Shown: in pieces, positions 1 through 11,139 of the stretch
How positions within the stretch are numbered: the stretch's first letter is position 1
Layout: each line of letters starts with the position of its first letter
Made by a program: the position numbers and the translations under genes
The notes under the pieces: generated by a model
What the model saw: the letters and a program-made list of their open reading frames with translations, nothing else
The model's database searches: none
What the model was told of the DNA's origin: nothing
Source: Pictodentalium vernedei
Lineage: Eukaryota > Mollusca > Scaphopoda > Dentaliida > Dentaliidae
DNA length: 64,000 nt
Direction: 5' to 3'
Assembly (NCBI GenBank): GCA_031216915.1
Contig: CM062292.1
Span: forward strand, 68,932,790 to 68,996,789

Positions 1-1191
1 CTCGATTCAAAGGTACATATCAATTGAAGGTCAAGATAACGCAGGAGTGTTTATTGGCTTACCCAGACCTGTTTGAGAGCAGGCATTTTGCAGGTGAGAA
101 ATGGGATAATTTTTGTGTAAATTGGCTTTGAGAAATCCTTTAAAAATGATTAAGAAACTCATATGTTTTTCCTGGTCAGAATGTTCATCTAATGTTATAA
201 AATCCTCAGTGTGGGAATAAAGAAGTCATATAACATAGTTTTATCGCTACCGATAAACGAAATTTGGAAATTTATCTCCAAATGAGATAATTTTATCTAT
301 TTTGAACCATTTAAAATAAAGATACATTAAAATAAGGATTGTAAATAAAGGATGTACTTTAACTGCGAAATATCCTCTATGTATTAATGACGGTAGTGCA
401 TTTCTTGAAAATCTGCATATTTAACTGAATAACTGTTACGAGCCCCGAGGGGAAATGACAAACAATTTTATGTAAATGTCAGCAAACAAGTTGTCTGTGA
501 TCTAATTTAATATTTAATTTGTAATAATGGATTTCACTTGGAAAATTAGTTCATTACATCGATCATCTGAGCTAATATTTCTAATTAGACTTGATGGCCT
601 CGTGTTACAATGGGAGAAAAAGTATCATAGGTTGTAATTGTATACATAATTTATCTGATCGCACTTATTTTACACCTGGCAGATATTAAAAACCTTTGTT
701 TAAAAACCATTTGATCTGTTTAAACACGAAAGACCACTTTCTCCTGTCCAGGATCATGCTTCGTCTGAATCTCATAAAATAAGTGGTTGATCATTATGTT
801 TGTGTAGCAGACCAATCAGGAGTGGCGCCAGGATTTCCCCGACGCGAGGGCTATGATCTCCGACAGGTGGCTGGGGAGTCCTCTGACCCAGCGATCAAAG
901 TTCGAGTGAGAAATGTTTGTTTTAATTGGGAAACAGTGGCAATATCTGTGACTCAAGAGAGAGTCAAAACGAAACGCAAAAAGTGCCTCATGGAACTGGG
1001 GAAAAAAAACAGTCGTCATGGCGATTCACCATGATACCATTTTGATACCTTAAAAAGTAGTTCTACAAGCCACAAATTTAATAAGTACGATAAAACTCAC
1101 AACAGAGACTAGACGGCTAGAAAAGATCTATCCAATTTAATTAACTCTGCCTATGCCACAGTGAGTATATGCCCATTGGGTTATTCCTATT
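1..1191. other. unique AT-rich DNA, no recognisable gene
   Basis: No convincing coding exon, repeat or RNA gene is visible. An open frame at 783-1034 has no recognisable motif and probably arises by chance. Confidence 0.6.
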
Positions 1192-1629
1192 GTGTACGTG
1201 TATCGGGGGCGCGGTGACGTTGATGTAACCGGTTCTCGTCAGATCACTGAAGTTAAGCAACGTCGAGCCCGGTTAATGCTTGGATGGGCGGCCAGCTGAG
1301 CGATCGATTCAGACTTCCGCGTTGTGTCCTTGGGAAAGACACTCAACCCCGATGGTCCACATGGGGGTACGATGACGCCGTGTACTAAGGCGTACTGAAC
1401 GTCGATAGTGCGCATGTCTTCAACCAATGTAACCCTGCCTGTGCTGCAGTGCAGAGTTACGATGTTGGGGAGCTGGCAGCTGCTCGTCATTGTTTGGTGG
1501 TTCTCTCCGGGTACTCCGGCTTGCTCCACCGTAAAACTGTCACCGACACGATATGACCTTGGCTGTTAAAGTATCGTTAAACCTTAATAAAAATTAAAAA
1601 AATAAAATAAAAAGTGTACGTGTATCGGG
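1192..1629 (+). mobile_element. 5S-rRNA-headed SINE with 16-bp target duplication
   Basis: The head at about 1231-1300 matches the internal promoter of 5S rRNA (AAGTTAAGCAACGTCGAGCC, then GGTTAATGCTTGGATGGG). A body of about 270 bp follows, then an A-rich tail. A perfect 16-bp duplication, GTGTACGTGTATCGGG, flanks it at 1192-1207 and 1614-1629, so the inserted unit is 1208-1613. The same body recurs at 30.6, 32.2, 39.8 and 44.4 kb. This is a SINE3-type, Pol III-transcribed retroposon, presumably moved by a LINE in trans. The clean duplication indicates a fairly recent insertion. Confidence 0.93.
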
Positions 1630-1796
1630 TCTTCGGAAGTATTATCTCTATCATTACGGTGTTTGCATAATTTTATCTTCCCAATAAATTTGGCCTACTT
1701 CCCCGGTGGAGGTTGGGGGCTCACCCTTCTCGAAGGGGATGGGGAGGGCTGTAGATCCACTTGCCACCCCACCCCTCTTGGCGCTACTCTTGACGC

Positions 1797-1847
1797 CAAT
1801 CAATACCTTCAACGTGCTGGGACTGCACGTTGAAAGTATTGATTGGT
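1797..1847. repeat. short palindrome
   Basis: Arms of about 21 nt (CAATCAATACCTTCAACGTG and its complement, one mismatch) surround a 7-nt loop. The flanking 1.63-1.79 kb shows nothing recognisable. Confidence 0.8.
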
Positions 1848-1902
1848 GTCTACCCCCAGGTAACGAATATGGACTCTTCCAAGTGATAGAATTGAACTGA
1901 CG

Positions 1903-3420
1903 TATGTTGCGCCCACTTTTGTAATAATTTGCCCTTTTGTAAGAGGTCCCCACTTTTGTAATAACTTTATGGCTCTTTTGTAAGAGGTACCCACTTTTGT
2001 AATGATATTTTAGACCTTTTGTAAGAGGACCCCTCTTTTGTAATTTTTTTAGTACTGTTTTCACGAGGTCCTCACTTTTGTAATCGTTTTTTAGCCCTAT
2101 TGTCAAAGTTTCTTATTCTGACCGAGAAAACATGATTTTAATTACTTTCGAAGTTTTTTCAGAACACTTGATACCTGCCCAGAGGGTTCGAGTTGGGCAT
2201 AGAGAATTTCGACCATAAAATCAAAATTGTCAGAAATTGGCAAAAATTGTCTTGTTTTCCGCGCCAATGGCTTGTTTTGGACACGATTTGCGCTTTCCTG
2301 TATGAATTAGAACGAAAATCGTGCGTTTTCTCGATTTTTCATTTATGCACAATGAATGTCCCACTTTTGTAATACTTTTTTGTTCCTTTTGTAAGAGGTT
2401 CCAACTTTTAGAAAAGTTTGTTTAGTCCTATTAATAGTAATAGTTTCTTGTTCTGACTGAGGAAACATGATTTTAATTACTTTCGAAGTTTTTTTCAGAA
2501 CTTTTGAACCCAGTGGGTTCGAGTTGGTCGTAAACAATTTCGACCAGAAAATCGAACTTGACTAAGATTGGCGGAAGATTTCAAGGTCTGGTTTTCCGCG
2601 TCAATGGATTATTTGTGACCCGATTCGCGCTCCCCATTAGCAATTAGATCGAAAATGCAGCGTTTTCTCGATTTTTCATCTATGTAAAATATAATTACTT
2701 TCGAAGTTTTTTCATAAAATTCGATACGTGCCCAGAGTGTTTGAGTTGAACATAGAGAATTTCGACCGTAAAATCGAACTAGGCCGAAAGTGTCAGAAAA
2801 TTTTTATTACTGGTTTTCCGCATCAATGGTTAGTTTTTGACCCGATCGCGCCCCCTTTAGGAATTAGAACGAAAATCGTGCGTTTTCTCGATTTTTTCAT
2901 CTTTGTGTTTAACCTTTTTGTAAGAGGTTCCCACTTTTGTAATAATTTTTTGGCCCTTTTGTAAGAGGTCCCCACTTTTGAAATATTTTTTAGCTCTTTT
3001 GTAAGAGGTTCCCACTTTTGTAATTTTTTTTATCCCTTTTGTAATAGTTTATTTTTCTGACCGTGGAATATGGTTTTAATTAAATTCCAAGTTTTTTTCA
3101 TAAAATATGATAACAGCTCAGAGGGTTCGAGTTGAACATAGAGAATTTCGAACGGAAAATCGAACTTGGCCAAAAGTGGCAGAAAATTTCGATTACTGGT
3201 TTTCCGCTTCAACTAGCTTGTTTTTGACCCGATTAGGTCTCCCTTTTGGGAATTAGAACGAAAATCGTTCGTTGTCTCGATTTTTTCATCTATGTGAAAT
3301 GTTCCACTTTTGTAATAATTGTTTGACCCTTTTGTAAGAGGTCCCCACTTTCACTTTTGTAACGGTTTTTGGTCTTTCTATAATAGTGTCTTCTACTTTC
3401 TGCTGACTGGGAACCTTGGT
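1903..3420. repeat. left arm of giant inverted repeat (minisatellite)
   Basis: Repeated units of about 33-41 bp built on CCCACTTTTGTAATAATTT and CCCTTTTGTAAGAGGT alternate with a ~290-bp unit containing TTTTCTCGATTTTTCATC (near 2105-2350, 2440-2690, 2690-2930 and 3050-3300). The reverse complement of the same composite structure forms 11.14-12.85 kb. The outermost motif TTGCGCCCACTTTTGTAATA occurs in inverted orientation at both outer ends. Confidence 0.9.
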
Positions 3421-3436
3421 TTGGATTACTTCCGAG

Positions 3437-4245
3437 GTTGCTTTCAACAACCCCCCCCCCCCACCCCCACCCGCGAACCGTTAGAAAGTTAAGAAAAGAA
3501 TCCGTCTCCAATGAGACAAAGTTCTGTGACACGAGATTCGCAAAGCTATTTCCGGCTGCCTTGGATAGCGCCGGTGTTTTGGAGCTGTGGAAGATGGGCG
3601 ATCTGATCCGCAAGAAAGTCCGAGATGAATTTCACGAGTTGTTCATTCAGAGACACCAAAACATTTCTAAATCGTCCGCGTTCCGCTCCTGCACCATCGC
3701 CAAGACAGTCGACGACAAAGCATTTTGGTCACCATTCCTGGGCCCCTGATCAACGAATGATGGTACAAGGAAGTCCTCATCCACAACCATGGCGTTGACG
3801 TGTCTCTTCGTCATACCATTGATGCAGTTGAGCGAAATATATATGGCGTATATCGGGGCCTCCTTTAAGCACACAAAGCCTACTCCAGACAATAAAAGTT
3901 CCACAGAGGGTTTGTATCATCAATGGGTATCTCCAGTTGTCTAACCTGGCATACCTGGCCACCAGCAGGGTGGATTTCCTGAGTCATAATCAGAGGGTCG
4001 CTCGTCCCTTGTGAAGCAAGAGAGAATTACAGCTCACTGGGCACCGACTCCGGAAGATCATCCACAAAACCTTTTGTAATAAAAACATAATGGCCATAAG
4101 AAACGTGAAAAGTTCACTCTCAGTGTGGACTTCATGATGTGCAGCATGCAACATCGAGATGTTCTAGTCTTTCGATTCTACGGACGCGCAGCAGTCTAGT
4201 ATAGACAGGATAGTCAATAGTCTGGGATACTGCGAGAGAAACACG
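3437..4245. other. no identifiable gene; C-tract and an unrecognised open frame
   Basis: A (C)n-rich tract lies at 3447-3475. A frame at 3479-3749 (+) reads like protein but matches no family I recognise. The rest, up to the integrase remnant, contains nothing identifiable. Confidence 0.4.
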
Positions 4246-4830
4246 TCACCCTCTTACCTCAAGCTCGCATGGCTCATAGAGGTACCACGCGCACGCATTA
4301 AAAAGGGTATCTTTTTCCTTCAAGCCAACAGGCCTACTTGCAACGACCGAGGGATTTTGCGCCAATATCTCAGCCTCAATGGCTTCCATTGGCTCTCTAA
4401 CAATCGGACGCGTTACTTCATTGTTAAGAACTGAGACGACAGCCGGTAACCAGGCTAGCCATTCAGAGTATTTTTTACCTTGAGATAATGTAATCTCCTG
4501 TGTTTTTGATGCCCAAGACAGACGCTCTGCAAGTTTATGGTTAAACCTTTCCAAAATGCCTTGCCTCCGTGGACCTCCTTTTTTACCTCGTCGGACTGAG
4601 ACACCTTGTTTGGTCAGCAACTTGGACAATGGTCTCTCGCCCAAGATTCTCCTGAAGAAGTTTGGGTCATCGCAGAGGTGCGCGACTCTAAATACGCGAC
4701 AAAGCGCTCGCTACTTCAGCTATATCGTGTGAGATCAGAGGCTGTGCGGCTTTGCAGCGACTGGCCACATCTACTATGCATGGTCAGGGCACACGTGAAA
4801 ACCTTTCGACCGCGGGGCAAATTATCATGA
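4246..4830 (-). pseudogene. rve-type integrase fragment (fossil)
   Basis: The - strand encodes the C-terminal part of a retroviral-type (rve) integrase. It has the glutamate-helix region read as ILERFNHKLAERL, then LPAVVSVLNNEVTR, a typical target-DNA-proximal stretch, and weaker homology continuing upstream. Such integrases occur in LTR retroelements, in Ginger-type DNA transposons and in some giant transposons; I cannot tell which from this piece. It lies between the minisatellite arms at 1.9 and 12.85 kb and may be the integrase of that large element. It is a broken fossil with several breaks, and no partner genes (reverse transcriptase, protease) were recognised nearby. Confidence 0.7.
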
Positions 4831-6832
4831 GGTAGAAATAAGATGTCAACTTGGTGAACACAGAGACGTCACATTTTGGTCTTGGAATGTGTCGTGGTGC
4901 CGGCATGTAGATCTGCCAAATAGCTTGCCTTTTTACCCTCCCCCCCCCCCCCCCCCCAACACACACACACACACGCGCACACGGCCTGTAGATAGTGATA
5001 TTCTGGGACCTTGGTGGCTTAAGCAAGTTTCTTGATGGCCGAAATCCCTTTCCAGTAGCCAGAAATGATGAGTCTGCAACATGTCTCGCGGGTCACATCG
5101 TTTAGCTGTTGAATCGAAATTTTAAGATTTGATTGGCCCTCATAAAACTTTCACAGAATAGCCGCATTGATTCAGGACCCTCGAACCACGCCCCCAGCAA
5201 ATTGTTTGCAGCGTTTATAAAAATATGAGCTAAAGGACCATGAATTTTATTTTTGTAAAGCGGGGTAACCGGCCTCCATCATTGCAAGATACAAAGGCAA
5301 GTTCGCGGTTCTTTCGCAAATCTGATGGCGTAGACAAATCTGAAAGATGGGACGCAGGGCCATGGGTGTGTTGGGTGCAACGATCGCCAGTAACAATCAG
5401 AGCTCATTCGCACAATGTCTCGTCACCATAACTGAAAGTGTGTACAACCTGGCCTTGACGCCGAAGTTCTTTTTTGATCCAGTCAAGTCACTCTATCCTT
5501 TTTCGAGGCTTGGGTAGCTTAGGGCTTTTCTAGAGCCTTATCATGTCGCTTCCGTTCGGCGTCGATACCTGAGCTTCATAGAGGTAGTTTGATTCACTGT
5601 AGGCAAGTGCGTTCACTAAGGCGGCCCGCCAACATCACAAGAGCAGCCACCGCTAATGCAACAATATAGATTGTAATAGATTATTTCAAAATATCGGGTG
5701 GTTTTATTCTCCCATCGCTATTTTGCCTAGGCGCGCATAGCCCATGGCCAAGGCAGATACCACAGGTGAGTGGTAGGCCATATTTACCAGCATATTATCG
5801 TCTGCGCTCGCGAAAAAACATTGTTATTACCATTACTGCATATAGAACGGGCCAGGCTTAACCTTTAATTTAACATCAGATCCTTGGTGTTTAGCAACAC
5901 TTTGGGCATATGTACTAGACACGGGAACTGGCACCACTGGTGACGTTCTACGAGGTGGCTTTCGTTGGGTCCGCAGCCATATGCAATCTATAACTACCAG
6001 ACCGACAAAGATATGTCCAGGCTTGTGGTGGTTTCTGTCACCGCTCTTGACTCCTCACACGCTCATGTTGTTCAGACAAGTCAATATCTGCTCCCTGGTT
6101 GTTCTCGTGTATTGCAGACTTAGCCTCGAGTAACCCTTTTCTGACCAGCACCCACCTTCTTCTTTCATCCGCTTCAGCATCACCTCTGGCCAATAGGTTC
6201 ATTTTGAAGTTTGAAATTTTTAGACGAGGCTGTTACCCCCCGCGTCTCCAGTGTGGATGTCCCTATCTATGTCGACGTAGTATTGTCTGACATAGTCTGG
6301 TATAGTCACGGGATAAACATGTCCAAATTGGCAATAGGTATATGCCATACTTGTGGGACAGATCACACGTCGCCGTTCTCAGAGCATGCCAAACAAATGG
6401 GCAGAAACATACAGGCTGCTGCCGTATAAAACTGTAAGACCGTGGTACCCAAAGTCTTTGTCGCCGTAACGCCTCATCGCGCTTCGCACCTTATGTAAAG
6501 CCTCAGAATCTCTTTGTCGTCCATGAGGTTGATCTATTTAGCTGAGAGGAAACATTGTGTTCTTTACCATCCCCTCCCTCATCCTTACCCCTCTTCTACA
6601 GCCATTCTTGTTTTCGTTGCAGTTCTGCAGACTCTCTTTTGAGTCTCCATTAGCTGATGCTCTTTTTGAGCATGTCCAAAGTCCTTCTGTGTGTGAACTC
6701 CAGCGGCAGTATCATCCTTCAGAAGACGGTTTAGAAGGTCCTTGGAGTTTATGTTACAGTTGTTAAGTTCTTCCAAACGGAACAGTTACACTAACGTTCT
6801 TACTTTGAGAAACGCTATGGCCACTGAACTCC
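4831..6832. other. decayed, possibly coding DNA; no family recognised
   Basis: The - strand of about 5.0-5.6 kb and 6.5-6.78 kb has protein-like stretches (for example a charged helical segment with LLNRLLKDDTAAGVHTQKD) but no conserved domain I can name. A C-tract followed by (CA)n lies at 4938-4980. These may be remains of further genes of the large inverted-repeat element. Confidence 0.35.
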
Positions 6833-7150
6833 TACAGTTAAACCTAGAAGTCCTGTCACGAACTGTGCGCTTATCTAGGCTTAATTGCGCGTAGGAATTG
6901 CACGCAATTGCCATATCGAATGGCATCCAAAGCACGACAGATTCTCCTGGTTACTCATAGAAAACACAGGCAATGTTTCTGCCAATGGACCTCCGGGTTA
7001 CAAGGAGGTCCATTGGCTGAAACGTTGCTTGTGCACAGGCCATATGTACAGAATTTGGTAGCCTTACTATGGTGATAACGCGTAGATTAACGCGCAAATC
7101 GACGTGCTATTTGTGCGCATTTCGTGGCAGAACTTCTAGTTTTAACTGTA
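6833..7150. mobile_element. mariner-like MITE, copy 1
   Basis: The ends are TACAGTTAAACCTAGAAGTC and its inverse, with TA at both borders, as in Tc1/mariner insertions. A central hairpin carries the motif CAATGGACCTCCGGGTTAC. A near-identical copy lies at 36355-36672. It has no coding capacity. Confidence 0.9.
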
Positions 7151-8100
7151 AGTCTCAAATATTCGTAAAACCCGTAACACAAAATAGTAGCCTGGCATGA
7201 TGAGACAGCAAGTGTTGAAATAGCAAGCAAAAGTGCTTCACATATGCTTGCTTATGAAACTGCGTATCAAGTACCTTATAAGCAGTTTAGTGTACTCGAT
7301 TTCGGACAGTGGCTGGAGTTTGTTCTTCACGTGAAGAAATTACATCGTTATCCCGAAGACATTTTTCAAAACAGTTAGGGTCTTTGCAGTGAAATAAAGC
7401 ACCCCAGTGGATCTGCTCTCTTGGGTCTCTCGGGACTGACGTTATTTTTGGGTCATCACCCACACACTTTTTGGGTCATCACCCACACACTTTTCTCTGC
7501 AGCCATTGAAAGTCCTGCTACTTGATAAAAACTTTCAAGCGGGGGAGGCAGACTCGGTACAGGGTTGGTTCTCTCTTGAATTGGTTGTAGAAGTTCCGCA
7601 AATAGTCGCAGAGATGCTCTCTGGAATACACGATATAGATTTCGCTGTCCGACAAGATCCATTAGAAGGCCTGTTACGTTTTTTTTTTTTATATTCGATT
7701 ATTGGGTAGAGGAACACTATGTGTCTGAAAGTGCCTCCGACCTGCTCACATACAAACCGTTCGCCTCGAGTCGATAAACCGAGGCATAGCGGCCTTCGTC
7801 GATGTTGTGTAGAGCGTCAGTGATCACATGTATGTAGGTGTTTAATGCGCCGTTTTTTCAGTGGCCTTGGAGACCTAACCTGTGACGCCATTGCTCGCAT
7901 TTTCAATCCTTCAACTTCTGCCTTGATGCAAGTCGCCATCAGTCGCCCGCATGTGAAGCCACAGACCGAATTTAGTGGTCAAGAACTCATCCAATGAGAC
8001 TTTTGCGATTATCGCCACCCCAGGGTGTCGTTTTCTGACTAGTGAGTCGGCAAACTATATTTAGCTTCCTCTCAATACTGGAAGGTGCCCTCTGGATGTA
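7151..8100. other. no gene seen; 25-bp tandem duplication
   Basis: At about 7450-7498 the unit GGGTCATCACCCACACACTT occurs twice in tandem. The remaining DNA has only short frames without motifs. Confidence 0.5.
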
Positions 8101-8420
8101 GGGTTTTTAACCATTTTATCGTACCCTTAAAGGCGTTTTGCAGGTCAAACATCATTTCGTGGGTTCAATACGGCGAGGAAAGGTATTTTTATAATTTTAT
8201 GTGATGTGCCTATTTTCTGGTGTTTAATGTCACTTTCTGCATTTGTGGCTTTACGTAAATTCAAAGTTGGCCATTTATTTATAGTAATGCTGTGCTTTTG
8301 AGAAACAGTGTGGTATTCAATTGCTAGAATTGTGTGATCTCCTGCGTTGTCTACAATTATATTTAATACGGCCCCGGCGAATCTCTGGAAGTCTCTCTCA
8401 CATTTACCCATTTCAGTCGC
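8101..8420. repeat. left arm of inner inverted repeat
   Basis: The stretch containing TTCAAAGTTGGCCATTTATT is present in inverted orientation at about 10.67-10.88 kb. An open frame on the - strand here (8145-8411) is shared with the repeat and is not a credible gene. Confidence 0.8.
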
Positions 8421-8552
8421 TGTATCATTATGCTTGGCTTTTTCAGTCTAGTTGACCGTTTCGAATTCTAAAATTAGTTTTTCTTCTGGGAGGGGTGCTC
8501 ATCATATTCATATTCCTTGAGCATAGACACTTTACCATATTTTATGAAGGTG

Positions 8553-8574
8553 CGGTGGGGGGGGGGGGGGGGGT
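8553..8574. repeat. poly(G) tract
   Basis: A run of about 18 G after GGTGC. A poly(C) run sits in the mirrored position at 10.50 kb, just inside the other arm. Confidence 0.95.
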
Positions 8575-9650
8575 TATCTAAAATCTGCGGTCAGTTATTT
8601 TTTCCACCTTGAAGGAGGAGGTCGGTAAGAGAGTAGAGGGTATCTTAGGCGAGGTGAATAGGGTGGGTGCTTTGGAGTTCCACTGCCATTTCAGTCTGCC
8701 ATGTCAAGTGATTGTTCTCGATTACCAATGGTAGACAGCTATTTAGATCCTGTGATGATTTAAATTTAATGTAAAAAGCTTGAACTCATTCAGAAAATAT
8801 TGTTTCAGCAGAGTTCCTTGATGGGTTAACACATTCTTTACTACATTAGAAGTGTGTCGTGGATAAATGTCCCTCATTTGGGGAGAGAAAGGGAGAGGCG
8901 CAAGGGGCGTTATAGTCACGGGACCCAGGGACGTCATGTTGTGTTGTTGTGGTAGCCCGCGTGAGTGGCCATGTTGTGACGTCATTTCCATAGGGCCGTC
9001 TATTCTAAATACTGGAGACCGCCATCTTGGTTTTTGTGGTAGCACGTGGTTGCTATATGGACCCAATGGCTTCGAATAGAATGAGGATATGTTTTGAGGG
9101 TAAGTTCCATTGGACGGGAGTATAATGAATATCTAAATCAGACCGACAACTATTTATCTGGCTCGGATTAGCGAAGAAAGCTCGTTTTCTATGTTCTTGG
9201 CCCTTACCTGACCCGGGTTCCCCCAGAATCCTCGTTTCTAACGGACACGGATCTGCCTGCCCAGGGTACCACTTAGTGCTATATGACCTTAGAAATGCGG
9301 TGCTTGATTGTACTAGAGTACTTTTACTAAGAGTGGCCTTGCAGCCAAATCCTCTTTTCCACTCTGTTACAGGATTTTATTAGGTACGGATTCTTCCAGA
9401 ATCCTCGTCTTTATGTGGCTTGAATTCTGTACAGAAACCACCTTTTTGACTGCTTGGACCATCTACTGCCCATTCTTAATCTATTTAGGTACCTGGCTAT
9501 GGCCTTATCATTAGCTCTAGTCCTAGCTAGGTATGACACTCTCGCGACTGACATTTGGCACCCTCTTTCATCGCACGAGGCATGAGGACCATGAGGATAT
9601 TCCTTATTAAGGCACAATCTGTCATTCATCATATCCTCATCTAGGTATTT
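8575..9650. other. no recognisable gene
   Basis: Open frames at 8743-9079 overlap on both strands and show no domain. Direct repeats of CAGAATCCTCGT occur near 9225 and 9390. Confidence 0.45.
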
Positions 9651-9654
9651 GGTA

Positions 9655-10335
9655 TCTTCTACTACTACTACCACTACTACTGCTATTCACTATCTACTGT
9701 CTATATCTAGTATCTACTAATATCTACTACTGTCTACTAAAATATACTACTACTACTACTACTACTACTAGTACTAAAATATCCTACTGCTACTACAATC
9801 TACTACTATCCACCAGTACTCTCCACTAGCCACCAGCACTATCCACTAGTACTATCCTCTAGTACTATCCTCTAGTACTATCTAAAGTACTATTCACTAG
9901 TACTATTCACGAGTAATATCCACGCAGTACTATTCTCTAGTACTATCTAATAGTACTATGTACAACTACCACTTCCAGTATTACTACTGCGTGCAACTAC
10001 TACTGGAACTAGAACTAGTACAACTACCACTACCATAGTAGTTCTATTATAACTATTACTAGTAGCAGTAGTACTAGTTACACTGCCAGTGCTAGTTGTA
10101 GTACTAGTACCAGTAGTACTAGTACTAGTACACCTATCACTACTAGTACCAATACGACTACCAGTGCTAACACTAGTACCACTTGCACTACTCATACAAG
10201 TATCACTAACAATACTAGTACAGCTACTACCAATAGTTGTAGTACTACTACTGTTGCAACTACCACTACTACTACTAGTCTTAGTACACCCACCACTACT
10301 AGTACTAGTTCAACTACCACTACCAGTATTAGTGC
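9655..10335. repeat. ACT/AGT trinucleotide-rich minisatellite
   Basis: Degenerate (CTA)n and (AGTACTATC)n-like units grade into ACTACTACTAGTACTAGT-type units. Valine/leucine- or serine/threonine-rich frames here are artefacts of the repeat. Confidence 0.95.
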
Positions 10336-10499
10336 GGTAAATAACTATCACTGGATTGAGATTTGCCACATAGAAAGTTAAAAACAATATCTCACCCAGA
10401 ACTAATAGAATTAACACTTCTTTAGAAGCCAAGGAGATCGATGCTCCTTTACTCAGGGTATAAGTTAACTAAAAATCATATAATGTCAACAATAAGATA

Positions 10500-10516
10500 C
10501 CCCCCCCCCCCCCCCC
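10500..10516. repeat. poly(C) tract
   Basis: A run of about 17 C, the mirror counterpart of the G run at 8.55 kb. Confidence 0.95.
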
Positions 10517-10667
10517 GTAAAGGTAGACGCGTAAAGTGGGAGATGGGGGTGTGGGAGACCTTTAGTGATGCGTCAGGGCCGTATTAAATGTAATTATTGA
10601 AGACAACACGCAGTAGACACGCCTTTGAATATCATACTTCAGCACCTGTAAGTTATCTTGTAACTTA

Positions 10668-10880
10668 TGCCTGTGGTAAAAAGTCTCTCAAAAGCACAAC
10701 ATTATCATAAATAATTGGCCAACTTTGAATTTACAAAAAGCCACAAATGCAGAAAGTGACATTAAACACCAGAAAATACGCGCATCACAAAAACATCATA
10801 AAAATACCTTTCTTCGCCCTAATGAACCCACGAAATGCCGTTTTACCTGTAAAACACATTTAAACGTATGATAAAATGAT
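10668..10880. repeat. right arm of inner inverted repeat
   Basis: This is the reverse complement of 8101-8320, including CTCAAAAGCACAACATTATC and GGCCAACTTTGAATTTAC. The two arms bracket the minisatellite at 9.66-10.34 kb and about 2.3 kb in all. Confidence 0.8.
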
Positions 10881-10967
10881 TAAAAATCGATAAGATGTAC
10901 CCAAACTATGATTTGAGCCACCCCAAACAAATTTCAAATTTTGTTGAAAAATTGTTTGTTTTCATGG

Positions 10968-11126
10968 ATGTTTATTACACTACTGGTTAAGTTTATTACA
11001 CTACTGGTTATTACACTACTGGTGGATTTGTATTACACTACTGGTTGATTATTACACTACTGGTTACTGTTTATTACACTACTGGTTAATATTACACTAC
11101 TGGTTGATTATTACACTACTGAGTGT
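10968..11126. repeat. short tandem repeat TTATTACACTACTGGTT
   Basis: Seven to eight copies of a 17-20-bp unit with variable spacers directly abut the right arm of the giant inverted repeat. Confidence 0.93.
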
Positions 11127-11139
11127 TACAGCCCCCATC

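Noticed and set aside
9956-10340. Ser/Thr-rich and Val/Leu-rich frames
   Set aside because: Artefacts of the ACT/AGT trinucleotide-rich repeat.
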